Positions 1 to 8,454 are shown, counted from the stretch's first letter. The stretch is DNA of 64,000 bases from Eshraghiella sp045129695 (GCA_045129695.1 JBGVJZ010000012.1:1-64000); one strand, 5' to 3'. Program-made: numbers and translations. The notes: generated from the sequence alone by a model not told the origin.

Positions 1-132
1 AATAACTCCTTTCTTGGGTGAATGGTTTATAGTTTCTGGCAACTCTATTATACCATATCCAGTGAGGAGTTATTTGTTTTTTATAGCAAAAAAATGCCGT
101 ATTAATGCGGCTTGTGGCGTTTCGCAAACGCC
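1..132 (+). promoter_or_regulatory. hairpin-rich leader upstream of the XRE gene
   Basis: Ten-base arms at 1-10 and 66-75 are perfect complements, and the second arm is followed by a T-rich stretch. This could be the terminator of a gene left of the window. Two more hairpins follow: GCCG at 96-99 with CGGC at 108-111, and GGCGTTT at 116-122 with AAACGCC at 126-132 around a 3-base loop. The last one lies about 20 bases before the ribosome binding site of the next gene, so it could also act on that leader. The role is inferred from symmetry only. Confidence 0.4.
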
Positions 133-163
133 TATTACTATTAACATTAAAAGGAGGTTTACT

Positions 164-382
164 ATGATTGATTATTCACCTTTTTGGAATACCTTAGAAA
201 ATTCTTCTGAGAATTGGTACACATTAACGAACAAGCATAATCTATCGCACAGCACTCTCCATCGTCTTAAACATAACAAGGATATTTCCACCAAAACACT
301 CAATGATCTGTGTCGGATTTTGAATTGTAGAATTGAAGATATTATAAGATATGTACCATCTGATGAGGATCAGATATTATAA
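164..382 (+). CDS. small XRE-family helix-turn-helix regulator
   Basis: A 72-residue protein that is almost only a Cro/CI-type DNA-binding domain: about five helices, with the turn region around residues 22-50 (NLSHSTLHRLKHNKDISTKT). The closing stretch on a cytosolic regulator stage (LNDLCRILNCRIEDIIRYV) is the usual last helix of the YozG-like small XRE group. The ATG at 164 is chosen because a strong AAAAGGAGG lies 6 bases upstream; the open frame reaches back to position 14 without any ribosome binding site. It probably binds DNA as a dimer in the cytoplasm. The target is unknown. It is 183 bases ahead of, and probably separate from, the sigma-factor operon. Confidence 0.8.
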   Translation: MIDYSPFWNTLENSSENWYTLTNKHNLSHSTLHRLKHNKDISTKTLNDLCRILNCRIEDIIRYVPSDEDQIL

Positions 383-442
383 GATAAGCAATAAAAAGAC
401 ATCCTCCTACTGTCCCTTCCCACCAAATCCACATTCATGTTT

Positions 443-471
443 TTGTACATCCCCACTCTCTTTGATATAAT
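443..471 (+). promoter_or_regulatory. promoter of the ECF sigma operon
   Basis: TTGTAC (443-448) and TATAAT (466-471) are 17 bases apart, and a TGA just before the -10 box gives an extended -10. The start would fall about 90 bases before the sigma-factor gene. It looks like a housekeeping sigma-A promoter. An autoregulatory ECF promoter may also exist in the remaining leader (480-550), but no clear motif is seen. No other gene is seen in 383-565. Confidence 0.55.
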
Positions 472-565
472 ATGAAAAAAATGCACAGAATAACTAATAA
501 AATTTTTTTATTAAAATGTGACCAAATATTATTTTCAAACGTTTACATTATAGGAGGATAAGTTT

Positions 566-1051
566 TTGGGCCTTTTTCATAAGAATGAACAACTGTTTGA
601 AACTGTATATAGTAACTATGCGGATATGTTGTACCGTCTGGCGTTGTCCTATCTTAATCACAGAGAAGATGCACAGGATGTGGTTCAGGACGTTTTTACA
701 AAATATATGTGCGGACTGCACTTTCCAATGGACAAAGAACATGAAAAAGCATGGTTTATCCGAGTAACAATAAATCATTGCCATGACAGTCTAAGACGCA
801 GAAAACATCGAACGCATGCTTCCTTGGATGAAGTGGCAGATTTACCTGAGAAAGAGCAGGAAATACCATTTATGTTACAGGAAACTTTACAAAGCCTTCC
901 GGACAAATATAGAGCAGTCATTATTCTACATTATTTAGAAGGTTTTTCGGTACAGGAAATTGCAACGATATGTGGGATAAGCGTATCAGCAACAAAAATG
1001 CGCCTTTTAAGGGGCAGGGAACTTTTGAAAGAAGAGCTTAAAAAGGAGTAA
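566..1051 (+). CDS. ECF-type RNA polymerase sigma factor
   Basis: A 161-residue sigma-70 family protein of the extracytoplasmic-function size class. Region 2 (about residues 10-75) has the typical YRLALSYLNHREDAQDVVQDVF core helix for core-polymerase binding and -10 recognition. Region 4 (about 105-158) has LPDKYRAVIILHYLEGFS followed by a helix-turn-helix for the -35 element. The start is a TTG at 566, set 8 bases after GGAGGAT. The next gene begins 4 bases after its stop and encodes a membrane protein with the layout of an anti-sigma factor, so activity is probably held at the membrane until an envelope signal arrives. Downstream genes in the same operon encode surface acylation proteins, which are the likely regulon. 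Confidence 0.93.
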   Translation: MGLFHKNEQLFETVYSNYADMLYRLALSYLNHREDAQDVVQDVFTKYMCGLHFPMDKEHEKAWFIRVTINHCHDSLRRRKHRTHASLDEVADLPEKEQEIPFMLQETLQSLPDKYRAVIILHYLEGFSVQEIATICGISVSATKMRLLRGRELLKEELKKE

Positions 1052-1055
1052 AAAT

Positions 1056-1622
1056 ATGTTTTCACCAAACGAAGTAGACAATTATCATCAAATAAAAGCA
1101 TCCGATGATTTAAAGGAACAAATCATAAAAAAAGTAGATGCCACACACAAAAGACACCAAAAAACAGCACTCCGTTTTGCTGCAGCAACGGCTTGTCTGA
1201 TACTGGCTGTTTTCGGTGTTAATATGTATTTGTTGAAAAACCATGTATTATCCATCCAAAATGTTCCGGTTTTATATAATTCCAGAACAAACGATGCTAT
1301 TACACCACTTTCAGTTGCAAACATAAAACAAGAACAACACCTCCAAATTTGTATTCCATTAGATATAAGAATTAATCAGGAAGCAGAAATTACAGTATCT
1401 GATGGAACAATAACGACGAATGAACAAATGGATGCGGACTTAGAAAATCAAGTCTCCACACTTCGTATTAAAAAATCTGACAATATACTGTGGTACATTT
1501 CACCAAAAGATGCTAATCATGCCCGATGTAACATCTTAACAAATGACAGAGAATACGTATACGAACTTTTGTATGAGAAAAAAAACAACAATTATAACAT
1601 TCGTCAAATAAAAAACAAATAA
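1056..1622 (+). CDS. putative single-pass membrane anti-sigma factor
   Basis: A 188-residue protein with a charged cytosolic N-terminus (about residues 1-39), one transmembrane helix (about 40-60, AAATACLILAVFGVNMYLL) and an extracytoplasmic C-terminal half. This layout, and a position 4 bases after an ECF sigma gene, suggest a cognate anti-sigma factor. The N-terminal segment has DDLKEQIIKKVDATHKR, as in many Firmicutes anti-sigma N-termini. No zinc-binding HxxxCxxC motif is present, so it is not a ZAS-type anti-sigma. The outer domain was not recognised and may sense envelope state. The role is inferred from context; the topology is visible in the sequence. Confidence 0.7.
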   Translation: MFSPNEVDNYHQIKASDDLKEQIIKKVDATHKRHQKTALRFAAATACLILAVFGVNMYLLKNHVLSIQNVPVLYNSRTNDAITPLSVANIKQEQHLQICIPLDIRINQEAEITVSDGTITTNEQMDADLENQVSTLRIKKSDNILWYISPKDANHARCNILTNDREYVYELLYEKKNNNYNIRQIKNK

Positions 1623-1636
1623 AAAGGAGAATTTTA

Positions 1637-2266
1637 ATGAAAAAATTAGCAGTACTTTTATTAGCAGGACTTATGGTGGTTGGTTGTGCAGCCTGCAGCA
1701 AAAACACCAACGGCAATGACAACAATAATGACAACAAAGGCGACAGCAATAACAAGCAGGAAATTACCATTACTGACGCTAACGAAATCCTCACAACCGT
1801 ATGGGATAAATTTGAAGACGAGGACACAGATGAAAATATGTACAACGATAAATTTGCAGTGATTGGCGGACATTTTGAAAATCCGGTTGATAATGCTCCT
1901 GGAAAATACGATGTTTCTAAAGCTGAAGATTTAGAATTTAACCTTTGTGTTCCACAGGATGCAATTTCTAAAATTGATGATGCCGCTTCTATGATTCATA
2001 TGATGAATGCCAACACTTTTACAGCTGGTGCATTCCATGTTAAAGAAGCTTCTGATGTTAATGCATTTGTAGATGGTGTAAAAGAAAGAACACTTGGTAA
2101 TCAGTGGATGTGTGGTTTCCCTGATGAATTATTAATTATTACTATCGACGACAATTATGTAGTATCTGCATTCGGTAACGCAGACACAATGAAAGAATTC
2201 AAAACCATCTTAATGGATGAGTACTCAGATGCTGCAAAAGTAGTTGTAGAAGAAGCTTTAAATTAA
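1637..2266 (+). CDS. DUF4358-type lipoprotein
   Basis: A 209-residue secreted protein with a signal peptide ending in a lipobox (VVG-Cys17, with a second Cys at 20), then a low-complexity Asn/Asp/Lys linker (about 22-42) typical of surface lipoproteins. The C-terminal domain (about 45-205) resembles DUF4358, a family often found beside MBOAT and DHHW genes in Lachnospiraceae, as it is here. Biochemical function is unknown. It is probably anchored on the outer face of the membrane and may help the acyl-transfer complex encoded just downstream. The spacing of 14 bases after the anti-sigma gene and 10 bases before the MBOAT gene supports one transcript. Confidence 0.75.
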   Translation: MKKLAVLLLAGLMVVGCAACSKNTNGNDNNNDNKGDSNNKQEITITDANEILTTVWDKFEDEDTDENMYNDKFAVIGGHFENPVDNAPGKYDVSKAEDLEFNLCVPQDAISKIDDAASMIHMMNANTFTAGAFHVKEASDVNAFVDGVKERTLGNQWMCGFPDELLIITIDDNYVVSAFGNADTMKEFKTILMDEYSDAAKVVVEEALN

Positions 2267-2276
2267 TTAGAAGACT

Positions 2277-3677
2277 ATGTTATTTTCAAGCATACCTTTT
2301 TTATATTATTTTTTGCCTGTTACATTAATTTTATATTATGCGGTTCCCAAATCCGTAAAAAACGTAGTATTACTTTTGGCAAGTCTCGTTTTTTACGGCT
2401 GGGGCGAGCCGTCATATGTATTCATAATGGCAGGCTCTATTATTGTGGGATATGTTACCGGAATCCTTTTAGAAAAAATCAAAAGGACCACCCTGAAAAG
2501 AGTGATTTTAATCACCTCCTTGGTGATAAGCCTTGGTCTTTTGGCATATTTTAAATATGCAAACTTTTTTATTGAAAATTTCAGCAAAGCAACAGGAATC
2601 AGTGTTCCACTACTTAAAGTAGCACTTCCGATAGGAATCAGCTTTTACACTTTTCAGTTAATAAGCTATGTTATTGACGTATATTGGGGTTCTGTAAAAG
2701 CACAGAAAAATTTAATTTCACTTGCGACCTATATAACAATGTTCCCGCAGTTAATTGCAGGTCCAATTGTGCGTTATTCGGATGTAGAAAAACAACTGAA
2801 AAAAAGAACTCATGACTTTAGTAAAATTTCCTATGGAATAAGACGTTTTGTAATTGGTTTGTCCAAAAAAATCCTTATAGCCAATGTGTTAGGTGAATTA
2901 TGCAGCATTTTTAATACATCTGATGAAAAAAGCATTATCTTTTATTGGGTATATGCAATTGCAGTGTCACTTCATATCTATTTTGATTTTTCGGGCTACA
3001 GTGATATGGCAATAGGATTAGGAAGTCTTTTAGGATTTTCTTTTCCGGAAAACTTCAATTATCCATTCATCTCAAGAAGTGCATCAGAATTTTGGAGAAG
3101 ATGGCATATATCCTTGGGAACCTGGTTTAGAGATTATGTTTATATTCCGTTAGGAGGCAGTCGAAAAGGTAAATCCCGCCTGCTTATTAACATTCTTGTC
3201 GTATGGATTTTGACAGGATTTTGGCATGGTGCAGAATGGACTTTTGTGGTGTGGGGACTATATTTTGCTTTCCTATTAATAATCGAAAAAACCTTCTTAC
3301 TAAAAATATTAGATAAGTATAAAATGATTGGACATATCTATTTATTATTTGTCAGTATTTTAAGCTTTGTTATATTTGATGCACAAACCATTGGTGATGC
3401 AGTATTTTATATTGGTAAAATGTTTGGCATTGGTGAAATAGGACTCATCTCCAATTCCACTATTTACTATGTGAAAAGCTTTGGTGTAGTTTTACTCCTT
3501 GCAATAATAGGGGCAACACCATTACCAAAAATGCTAATACAATGGTTAAAAGGAAAAAACATTGGCGGCAAAATTCTTACGGTTCTGGAACCGGTTGCTA
3601 TAATTTTGCTGTTACTAATATGTACGGGTTATCTGGTAGATGGCTCCTTTAATCCATTTTTATATTTTAGATTTTAA
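2277..3677 (+). CDS. MBOAT family O-acyltransferase (AlgI/DltB-like)
   Basis: A 466-residue polytopic membrane protein of the membrane-bound O-acyltransferase family. Members move an acyl group, often acetyl, across or at the membrane onto an extracellular polymer. The family signature is present: RRWHISLGTWFRDYVYIPLGGSR with the conserved His near residue 277, and ILTGFWHGAEWTF with the second, catalytic-type His near residue 317. Length and helix content match AlgI-like proteins (about 460-500 residues). The DHHW protein encoded 9 bases downstream is the usual extracytoplasmic partner. The acceptor glycan cannot be told from the sequence; peptidoglycan, teichoic acid or exopolysaccharide are all possible. 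Confidence 0.92.
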   Translation: MLFSSIPFLYYFLPVTLILYYAVPKSVKNVVLLLASLVFYGWGEPSYVFIMAGSIIVGYVTGILLEKIKRTTLKRVILITSLVISLGLLAYFKYANFFIENFSKATGISVPLLKVALPIGISFYTFQLISYVIDVYWGSVKAQKNLISLATYITMFPQLIAGPIVRYSDVEKQLKKRTHDFSKISYGIRRFVIGLSKKILIANVLGELCSIFNTSDEKSIIFYWVYAIAVSLHIYFDFSGYSDMAIGLGSLLGFSFPENFNYPFISRSASEFWRRWHISLGTWFRDYVYIPLGGSRKGKSRLLINILVVWILTGFWHGAEWTFVVWGLYFAFLLIIEKTFLLKILDKYKMIGHIYLLFVSILSFVIFDAQTIGDAVFYIGKMFGIGEIGLISNSTIYYVKSFGVVLLLAIIGATPLPKMLIQWLKGKNIGGKILTVLEPVAIILLLLICTGYLVDGSFNPFLYFRF

Positions 3678-3686
3678 GGAGGTAGT

Positions 3687-4787
3687 ATGAAAAAAAATCA
3701 AAAAGAATTCATATACTCCATATTCGTAGGTGTAATATTTTTGGGTTTGTCCATTATGTCATGGTTTAAACCTTCAAAGGCTTTTTCCAATACTGAGCGG
3801 CGTCAACTGAAACAGTTTCCTGAATTAACTCTCCAATCAATAACAGACGGAACATTCATGAAAAACTTTGAAGATTATACATTGGATCAGTTTCCTTTCA
3901 GAGAGGGTTTTCGTAGTTTAAAATCCGCCACACAAAAATTTGTTTTTTGGCAGTCCGACAACAATGGAATATATTTGGCAGATGGACATATCAGTAAGCT
4001 TGATTACCCTTATTCTTCTAAGGCAAAAGAAAATGCAATCAGAAAATTTGAAAGCATTTACCAAACATTTATACAGGATTCCGATGCCAAAGTGTATTTT
4101 TCAATTATTCCTGACAAAAATTATTTTCTTGCCGAAAAGAATGGTTATCTTTCACTTGATTACGATGCTTTCTATAACGACATGGAACAAACCTTTGATT
4201 TTATGGAATATATAGAAATACGTGATTTATTGACAATAGATGATTATTATTACACTGATACCCATTGGCGTCAGGAAAAAATACAGGATGTAGCCCAAAG
4301 GCTTAGTGAAAAAATGGGCGTAAGCCTTAAAGCAGAATATGAAACCATAGAACTTACATCTCCATTTTACGGAGTTTATTATGGACAGCTTGCCCTTCCT
4401 GTAAAACCGGACAAAATTTCGTATCTTTCACACCCACTATTTAATGACTGTGTTGTGTACGATTATGAACATCAAAAGGAAATTCCGATTTACGATTTAG
4501 AACTGGCAACAGGAAGAGACCCCTATGAAATGTATCTTTCAGGCTCATTATCTGTGATTACAATTGAGAACCCATATGCCACTACAGATAAGGAATTGGT
4601 TGTTTTCAGAGATTCCTTTGGCAGTAGCATTTCGCCTCTTTTGGCAGAAGGCTATAAAAAGATTACTCTTCTGGATATCAGATATCTGAATGAGAATATG
4701 ATTGGAAATTTTGTTACATTTGAGAATCAGGATGTATTGTTTTTATATAGTACAGGGGTTCTTAATAACGAAACGGCATTTCATTAA
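3687..4787 (+). CDS. DHHW family protein (AlgJ/AlgX-like partner of MBOAT)
   Basis: A 366-residue protein with an N-terminal signal anchor (about residues 10-27) and an extracytoplasmic SGNH-hydrolase-like domain. The DTHW signature is at residues 191-194 (Asp191, His193), and a late FRDSFGSS block places a candidate nucleophile Ser at 310. This matches the AlgJ/AlgX family, which takes acyl groups from an MBOAT protein and transfers them to polysaccharide. GGAGG is 8 bases before the ATG. It is the last gene of the sigma-factor operon and is followed by a C6/G6 hairpin. Confidence 0.88.
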   Translation: MKKNQKEFIYSIFVGVIFLGLSIMSWFKPSKAFSNTERRQLKQFPELTLQSITDGTFMKNFEDYTLDQFPFREGFRSLKSATQKFVFWQSDNNGIYLADGHISKLDYPYSSKAKENAIRKFESIYQTFIQDSDAKVYFSIIPDKNYFLAEKNGYLSLDYDAFYNDMEQTFDFMEYIEIRDLLTIDDYYYTDTHWRQEKIQDVAQRLSEKMGVSLKAEYETIELTSPFYGVYYGQLALPVKPDKISYLSHPLFNDCVVYDYEHQKEIPIYDLELATGRDPYEMYLSGSLSVITIENPYATTDKELVVFRDSFGSSISPLLAEGYKKITLLDIRYLNENMIGNFVTFENQDVLFLYSTGVLNNETAFH

Positions 4788-4800
4788 AGTGTTAATATAT

Positions 4801-4855
4801 TCCCCCCGGAAAACATCACTTTTGAATAGTGTGTCTGACGGGGGGTGTTGTTTTA
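4801..4855 (+). terminator. terminator after the acylation operon
   Basis: CCCCCCG (4802-4808) pairs with CGGGGGG (4839-4845). An inner CACT/AGTG stem (4817-4820, 4828-4831) sits inside the loop. The tail is TGTTGTTTTAC, only moderately T-rich. The position between two convergent coding regions fits a terminator. Confidence 0.6.
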
Positions 4856-4865
4856 CACTTGGTTG

Positions 4866-6436
4866 TTATGCTCTTTTTCTTATCTTACTACCTGCAGTTA
4901 CAATTAATAATGCACCTGCTATCATACATAAGATAGCACACATAACTACATGGCTTGAGCCTCCTGTTTCCGAAACTCCTGCCGGTACATCTGTTGAAGG
5001 TTCTTTGCTAACATCTGTTGTTGTTACTACATATGTAGAACAATGGTCCTGCTTAACTGTTATATACCCCTCATTATCAACTTTAACTGACTGAACAAGT
5101 GTATATCCGGCTTCCACTTTTTGTGAATAATAAAGTGTCTGACCTGCTCGGTCTGCATCTATCGGAATCTTAACAGTTGCCTCTGCAGGTAAATTACCTG
5201 AATAGTTAAAATCAATCAAACTTACAAAGTTGTCTTTTGTTACAACTCCCATATCTGAATGCTTGCTGTAATCATCTGACATAGATACCCCAAAATCATA
5301 TGTATCTTTACCGTCTACTGCTTTCACTGTACCCTTTTCAAATGTAAGTGTAATTCCTGCCGGAGTTTTAATTACTACATCTTTTGTAGCATTCTCAGTG
5401 ATAAGTGCTGCCATATCATCTTTTGAAATAGCTTTGTTATCTTCTGTGAGTGTAACTTCTTTAATTTCCGTAGTGGTGTCGTCTTTTTTATCTTCCTCTG
5501 TAGTTGTATCATCTGAAGGATCTTCGTCAAGATATGTTAACAGGATTATTTCCATTTGCTAATGCACTTTCAGAAGCTATATATTCCCATGATGTACGTG
5601 TCTCTCCCGTTTCAGGATCAGTATATTCTATACATACACGCGCCAAAAACATATTATTATCAAAAAATGGTTCTAAATTTCTACCATATTCAACGGCTAC
5701 GCCCCACATCTCTAGAGGGATATTCCACTTTGTACTGTCACTTGAATTCATAGCATGCAGTGTATCTACATAATACATGCAAAGCTCAGTACTATAATAC
5801 AAAGCTCCACCTGTTATACCTTCCAATTTAGCTAAAGCATCTTTTGGACTTGATACCCCTTCTATAGCATTTTTTACCAGTATTTCATCTCCGCCATCTG
5901 CAATGAAATCATCCTTTGAATAACAAAAATTTTCTTGAATATTGAATTCTCCTTTAGCATTTTCTAAAATATCAATATTCCAACACGAATTATAGTATTC
6001 AATCGGAGGCCGCTCCGATTGATTTCCAAAATATCCATCATATCCTTTTTGATAATTAAATTTACCATCATCGTCTTTATACCACAAATATGTATCAACA
6101 TACATACATACACTTAACATCTTCTTCACCGTACGTCGAGTTATTCCAATCAATAGAGAATACTGTATCATCATTCACGATATGCACTTTTGCATACTTA
6201 TCCATTGAAAGACCTGATATCTCACTGATTGGAACTCCATGCACAGCTTCAACCACAGCTATTGTATCTTCTTCTGAAAGATACTTAACACCAGCCTCAT
6301 TTTCAAACACCATATCAAAAGACGGCTTATCAGTTACCTGTGTCTCATCTGCACTTACAAGTGATACACTTGAAATTGCCATCATTCCCGCTAACGCTAA
6401 TGCACTAAACGGTTTAAATAGTTTACTATTTTTCAT
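4866..6436 (-). pseudogene. secreted wall-anchored-type protein, broken by two frameshifts
   Basis: Three overlapping reading frames form one protein. Frame 1 (6436-6095) starts with a signal peptide of about 29 residues ending VSADE. Frame 2 (to about 5530) carries the middle, and frame 3 (5555-4866) carries a Thr/Asp/Glu-rich linker, a repeat-like domain and a C-terminal sorting-like tail: SETGG, a hydrophobic stretch and KIRKR. Removing one 4-base unit of a TACA repeat at 6098-6112 joins frames 1 and 2. Removing one base at 5529-5530 joins frames 2 and 3 (giving NISDEDPSDD). The corrected length is exactly 521 codons plus stop. It could be a decayed gene, a phase-variable gene (first site), or carry sequencing errors. 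Family not recognised; it was probably a sortase-attached surface protein. GGAG precedes the ATG at 6436. Confidence 0.75.
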
Positions 6437-6516
6437 ATATTTCTCCTTTTCCTGCCATTTACTGTTATGGCAAATATGTTAATAGACTAATATTAGCATA
6501 TATTTTTTCTTATTTT

Positions 6517-6580
6517 AACTTTTAGTTGATTTTAATTTCAACCATTTATTGAAATACTTATTATAAACTGTTAGTTGAAA
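6517..6580. promoter_or_regulatory. repeated operator-like motif upstream of the XRE gene
   Basis: The 13-base motif AACTKTTAGTTGA occurs twice as a direct repeat (6517-6529 and 6566-6578), and an inverted TTTCAAC (6536-6542) matches GTTGAAA (6574-6580). These lie in the divergent gap between the secreted-protein pseudogene and the XRE regulator. The second copy overlaps the ribosome binding site of the regulator gene. This layout suits autorepression by the XRE protein. Binding is inferred. Confidence 0.45.
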
Positions 6581-6593
6581 GGAGCTTTAACAC

Positions 6594-6854
6594 ATGAGTA
6601 CAATGTCAGAACGATTAATACAACTTCGAGAAAAAAATCACTTTTCACAAACTGATGTCGCTAAAATTTTGAATGTTACATCTGCATTAATATCTGCATA
6701 TGAAAAATGTGAAAGAAAACCAAGTATTGATAAACTTGTCTTGTTAGCAGATATTTATCATACAACTACAGATTATATTTTAGGTAGAACAAGCTCAACA
6801 ACAGATAAAATATTAATTGGCGTTTCCCACCTTAATGATAAACAAGTCCAATAA
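6594..6854 (+). CDS. XRE-family repressor, frameshifted at its last residues
   Basis: An 86-residue protein with a phage-type XRE domain (residues 5-60: RLIQLREKNHFSQTDVAKIL, then SALISAYEKCERKPSI) and the DYILGRT connector typical of small phage or ICE repressors. The reading frame ends at 6852-6854 in DKQVQ-stop. One missing A would extend it with IIRDLVDNMN to a stop at 6881-6883, which is the usual end of this family. So the present product lacks about 10 C-terminal residues. AAAGGAG lies 9-10 bases before the ATG. It probably controlled the surrounding accessory genes. The truncation spares the DNA-binding part, so function may be kept. Confidence 0.8.
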   Translation: MSTMSERLIQLREKNHFSQTDVAKILNVTSALISAYEKCERKPSIDKLVLLADIYHTTTDYILGRTSSTTDKILIGVSHLNDKQVQ

Positions 6855-6892
6855 TACGAGACCTTGTAGACAATATGAATTAACGTATAAAA

Positions 6893-6936
6893 ATAGCCGG
6901 AACACAGAATGAATTAATATTCCGTATTCCGGCTAT
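6893..6936. repeat. long imperfect hairpin 1
   Basis: A 17-base arm starting TAGCCGGAA (6894-6910) pairs with 6920-6936 at about 15 of 17 positions around a short AT loop. It is followed by a T-rich stretch reaching 6958, so it could terminate the XRE transcript. The length is greater than needed for a terminator. Confidence 0.5.
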
Positions 6937-6960
6937 ACCTTTCACTATTTGATTTTTAAA

Positions 6961-7002
6961 TTGCAGTTTCGGCAATTTTTATCATTTTTGCCAAAACTGC
7001 AA
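6961..7002. repeat. long hairpin 2
   Basis: TTGCAGTTTCGGCAA (6961-6975) pairs with TTGCCAAAACTGCAA (6988-7002) at 14 of 15 positions, with a T-rich loop. It lies right after hairpin 1 and just downstream of the original stop of the AbiE toxin gene, so it could end that convergent transcript. It might also be a remnant of a small mobile repeat. Confidence 0.5.
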
Positions 7003-7009
7003 GAAACCA

Positions 7010-7861
7010 CTAAAAATACATTAATATATATACATCCATTGTCTTCAACACATCACATATTACTTCGTCCCACTGTAAATCACCAACGAAAAAGTTCTTC
7101 TTTCTAAACCGTTCCCACATCTGAGCCATTGCTTCATTTTCCTTTATCTTGGAAAATGTATCTGTTATTTCATCCTTGGTAAATACTGTTTCTCACTTCT
7201 CACAAGTTGCATGAAATGCAGAGATAAGAACATCCTTGTCAATTTTCTCTGCGTTCATCTTCACAATGCCATATACATCATAAAAATCTCTCATTCTGGT
7301 ATTGGCAATGCCCCTTGCAAAAATTGTCTGTACATTTTCCGCAAGCAATGTTTCAGTATTATATGTAAGAAGTGAAATTGTTCTATCCTCAAACATCAGC
7401 TTATATTCATATTCCACAGAAGACGGTGTAATAACATCATCTGTAGAAATATCCAGCTTTATACTCTGTCGCATACGATCAAGTGTTGCTTCTAACATCA
7501 TTCTGATTCCCGGATATTCAAAATCCGTCATAATATTGGTTACTGATGTAATATTGAAAGTCACGCCATCTTCAAGAGGGATTGAAGATATTTCCGATAT
7601 AATTCTTTCAGCATCATTTTCATTCAATGGCAATGCCTTAACCGTGGTATCAATATCCATTGTTGCTCTCATATCAACACCCACTATGAATGCCACAAGC
7701 ATACCACCCTTCAAAATAAAACTATTTCTATACTTCGACATAGATACACGTTCTAAAAAACGTTCCATCATAAATATTCTAATCAATGCCTTTGCAACAT
7801 CATTATCTCCCTTTGAGATATTTCGTACCTTATCTTTTAATTGTTTTGACGTATGAATCAT
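7010..7861 (-). pseudogene. abiEii: AbiEii/AbiGii nucleotidyltransferase toxin with an in-frame TGA
   Basis: The toxin of a type IV toxin-antitoxin (abortive infection) pair, a DUF1814 nucleotidyltransferase. The intact part is 222 residues (7861-7193) and has the family core LKGG-MLVAF-RATMDIDTT (about residues 48-72). At 7193-7195 a TGA interrupts the frame, but the same frame continues for 60 more codons (ETVFTKDEITDTFSKIK and so on) to a TAG at 7010-7012, which is the expected family length of about 280. This is a nonsense lesion rather than the true end. The start codon overlaps the stop of abiEi in an ATGA. The truncated product may be inactive or weak. Confidence 0.8.
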
Positions 7862-8454
7862 ACAAGTACCTCCACATATTTCATTACTTCATCTCTAATT
7901 CCAAGTCGCTCTGCATACTCCACTAACCTTGACAATTTCTTGTCCTTTCCAAACATATAATCCTTAATTGCAGTCTGAAAATTCTGTACTTCTACATTTC
8001 TTCTATCCATAATAAGTTCGCAGATACATCTTTCCTTATCATAGACTTTAACCATATTTCCGCTACTGGAAGCCACATTACAAACACCCATTTCATAAAT
8101 ATCTCTAGGAACATACTTCACCTGTACATTATCTGCTTTTAAATGAGTTGCATTATACCCTGTTGGTACAGTAATACAAATATCTGTATATTCTCTATCA
8201 ATCAATCCATGTAGATAAAGTGCAGTTTCACCAGAAAAGATAACAGCCGCATTTCTAGCCTGCATAATAAACAATTCATCCGGCCATACATCATCTGTAA
8301 TGTATACTCCTCTTGCAACTTTTTCCATCTCTTTTTCTTTTACATACTGTGACAGAAAAGCTCTGGAAACATCGCATTTTGCTGTTGCAAGAGAAGTAAT
8401 CAGGTATCCATTATTCTCTTCAATTAACTGTTCTAAAACCATTTTTTTGCTCAT
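7858..8454 (-). CDS. abiEi: AbiEi-family antitoxin, type IV TA system
   Basis: A 198-residue protein with an N-terminal winged-helix domain (about residues 1-75, including SRAFLSQYVKEKEMEKVARGVYI) and the C-terminal AbiEi domain with the GETALYLHGL block (about 85-95). Family members counter the AbiEii toxin without direct binding and repress their own promoter. The ATG at 8454 is preferred over a GTG at 8463 because AAGAAGGTG sits about 6 bases upstream. The gene is intact although its toxin partner is not. A well-formed promoter with an inverted repeat precedes it. Confidence 0.88.
   Translation of the reverse strand: MSKKMVLEQLIEENNGYLITSLATAKCDVSRAFLSQYVKEKEMEKVARGVYITDDVWPDELFIMQARNAAVIFSGETALYLHGLIDREYTDICITVPTGYNATHLKADNVQVKYVPRDIYEMGVCNVASSSGNMVKVYDKERCICELIMDRRNVEVQNFQTAIKDYMFGKDKKLSRLVEYAERLGIRDEVMKYVEVLV

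Noticed and set aside
14..163. Upstream in-frame extension of the first XRE gene
   Set aside because: The added codons have no ribosome binding site and cover the hairpins; the AAGGAGG at 150-156 fits the ATG at 164.
4702..5094. Plus-strand reading frame of 130 residues
   Set aside because: It is antisense to the wall-anchored protein and crosses the terminator hairpin; no coding signals.
6893..7002. tRNA or small structured RNA gene
   Set aside because: The stems do not fold into a cloverleaf and there are no conserved tRNA positions.
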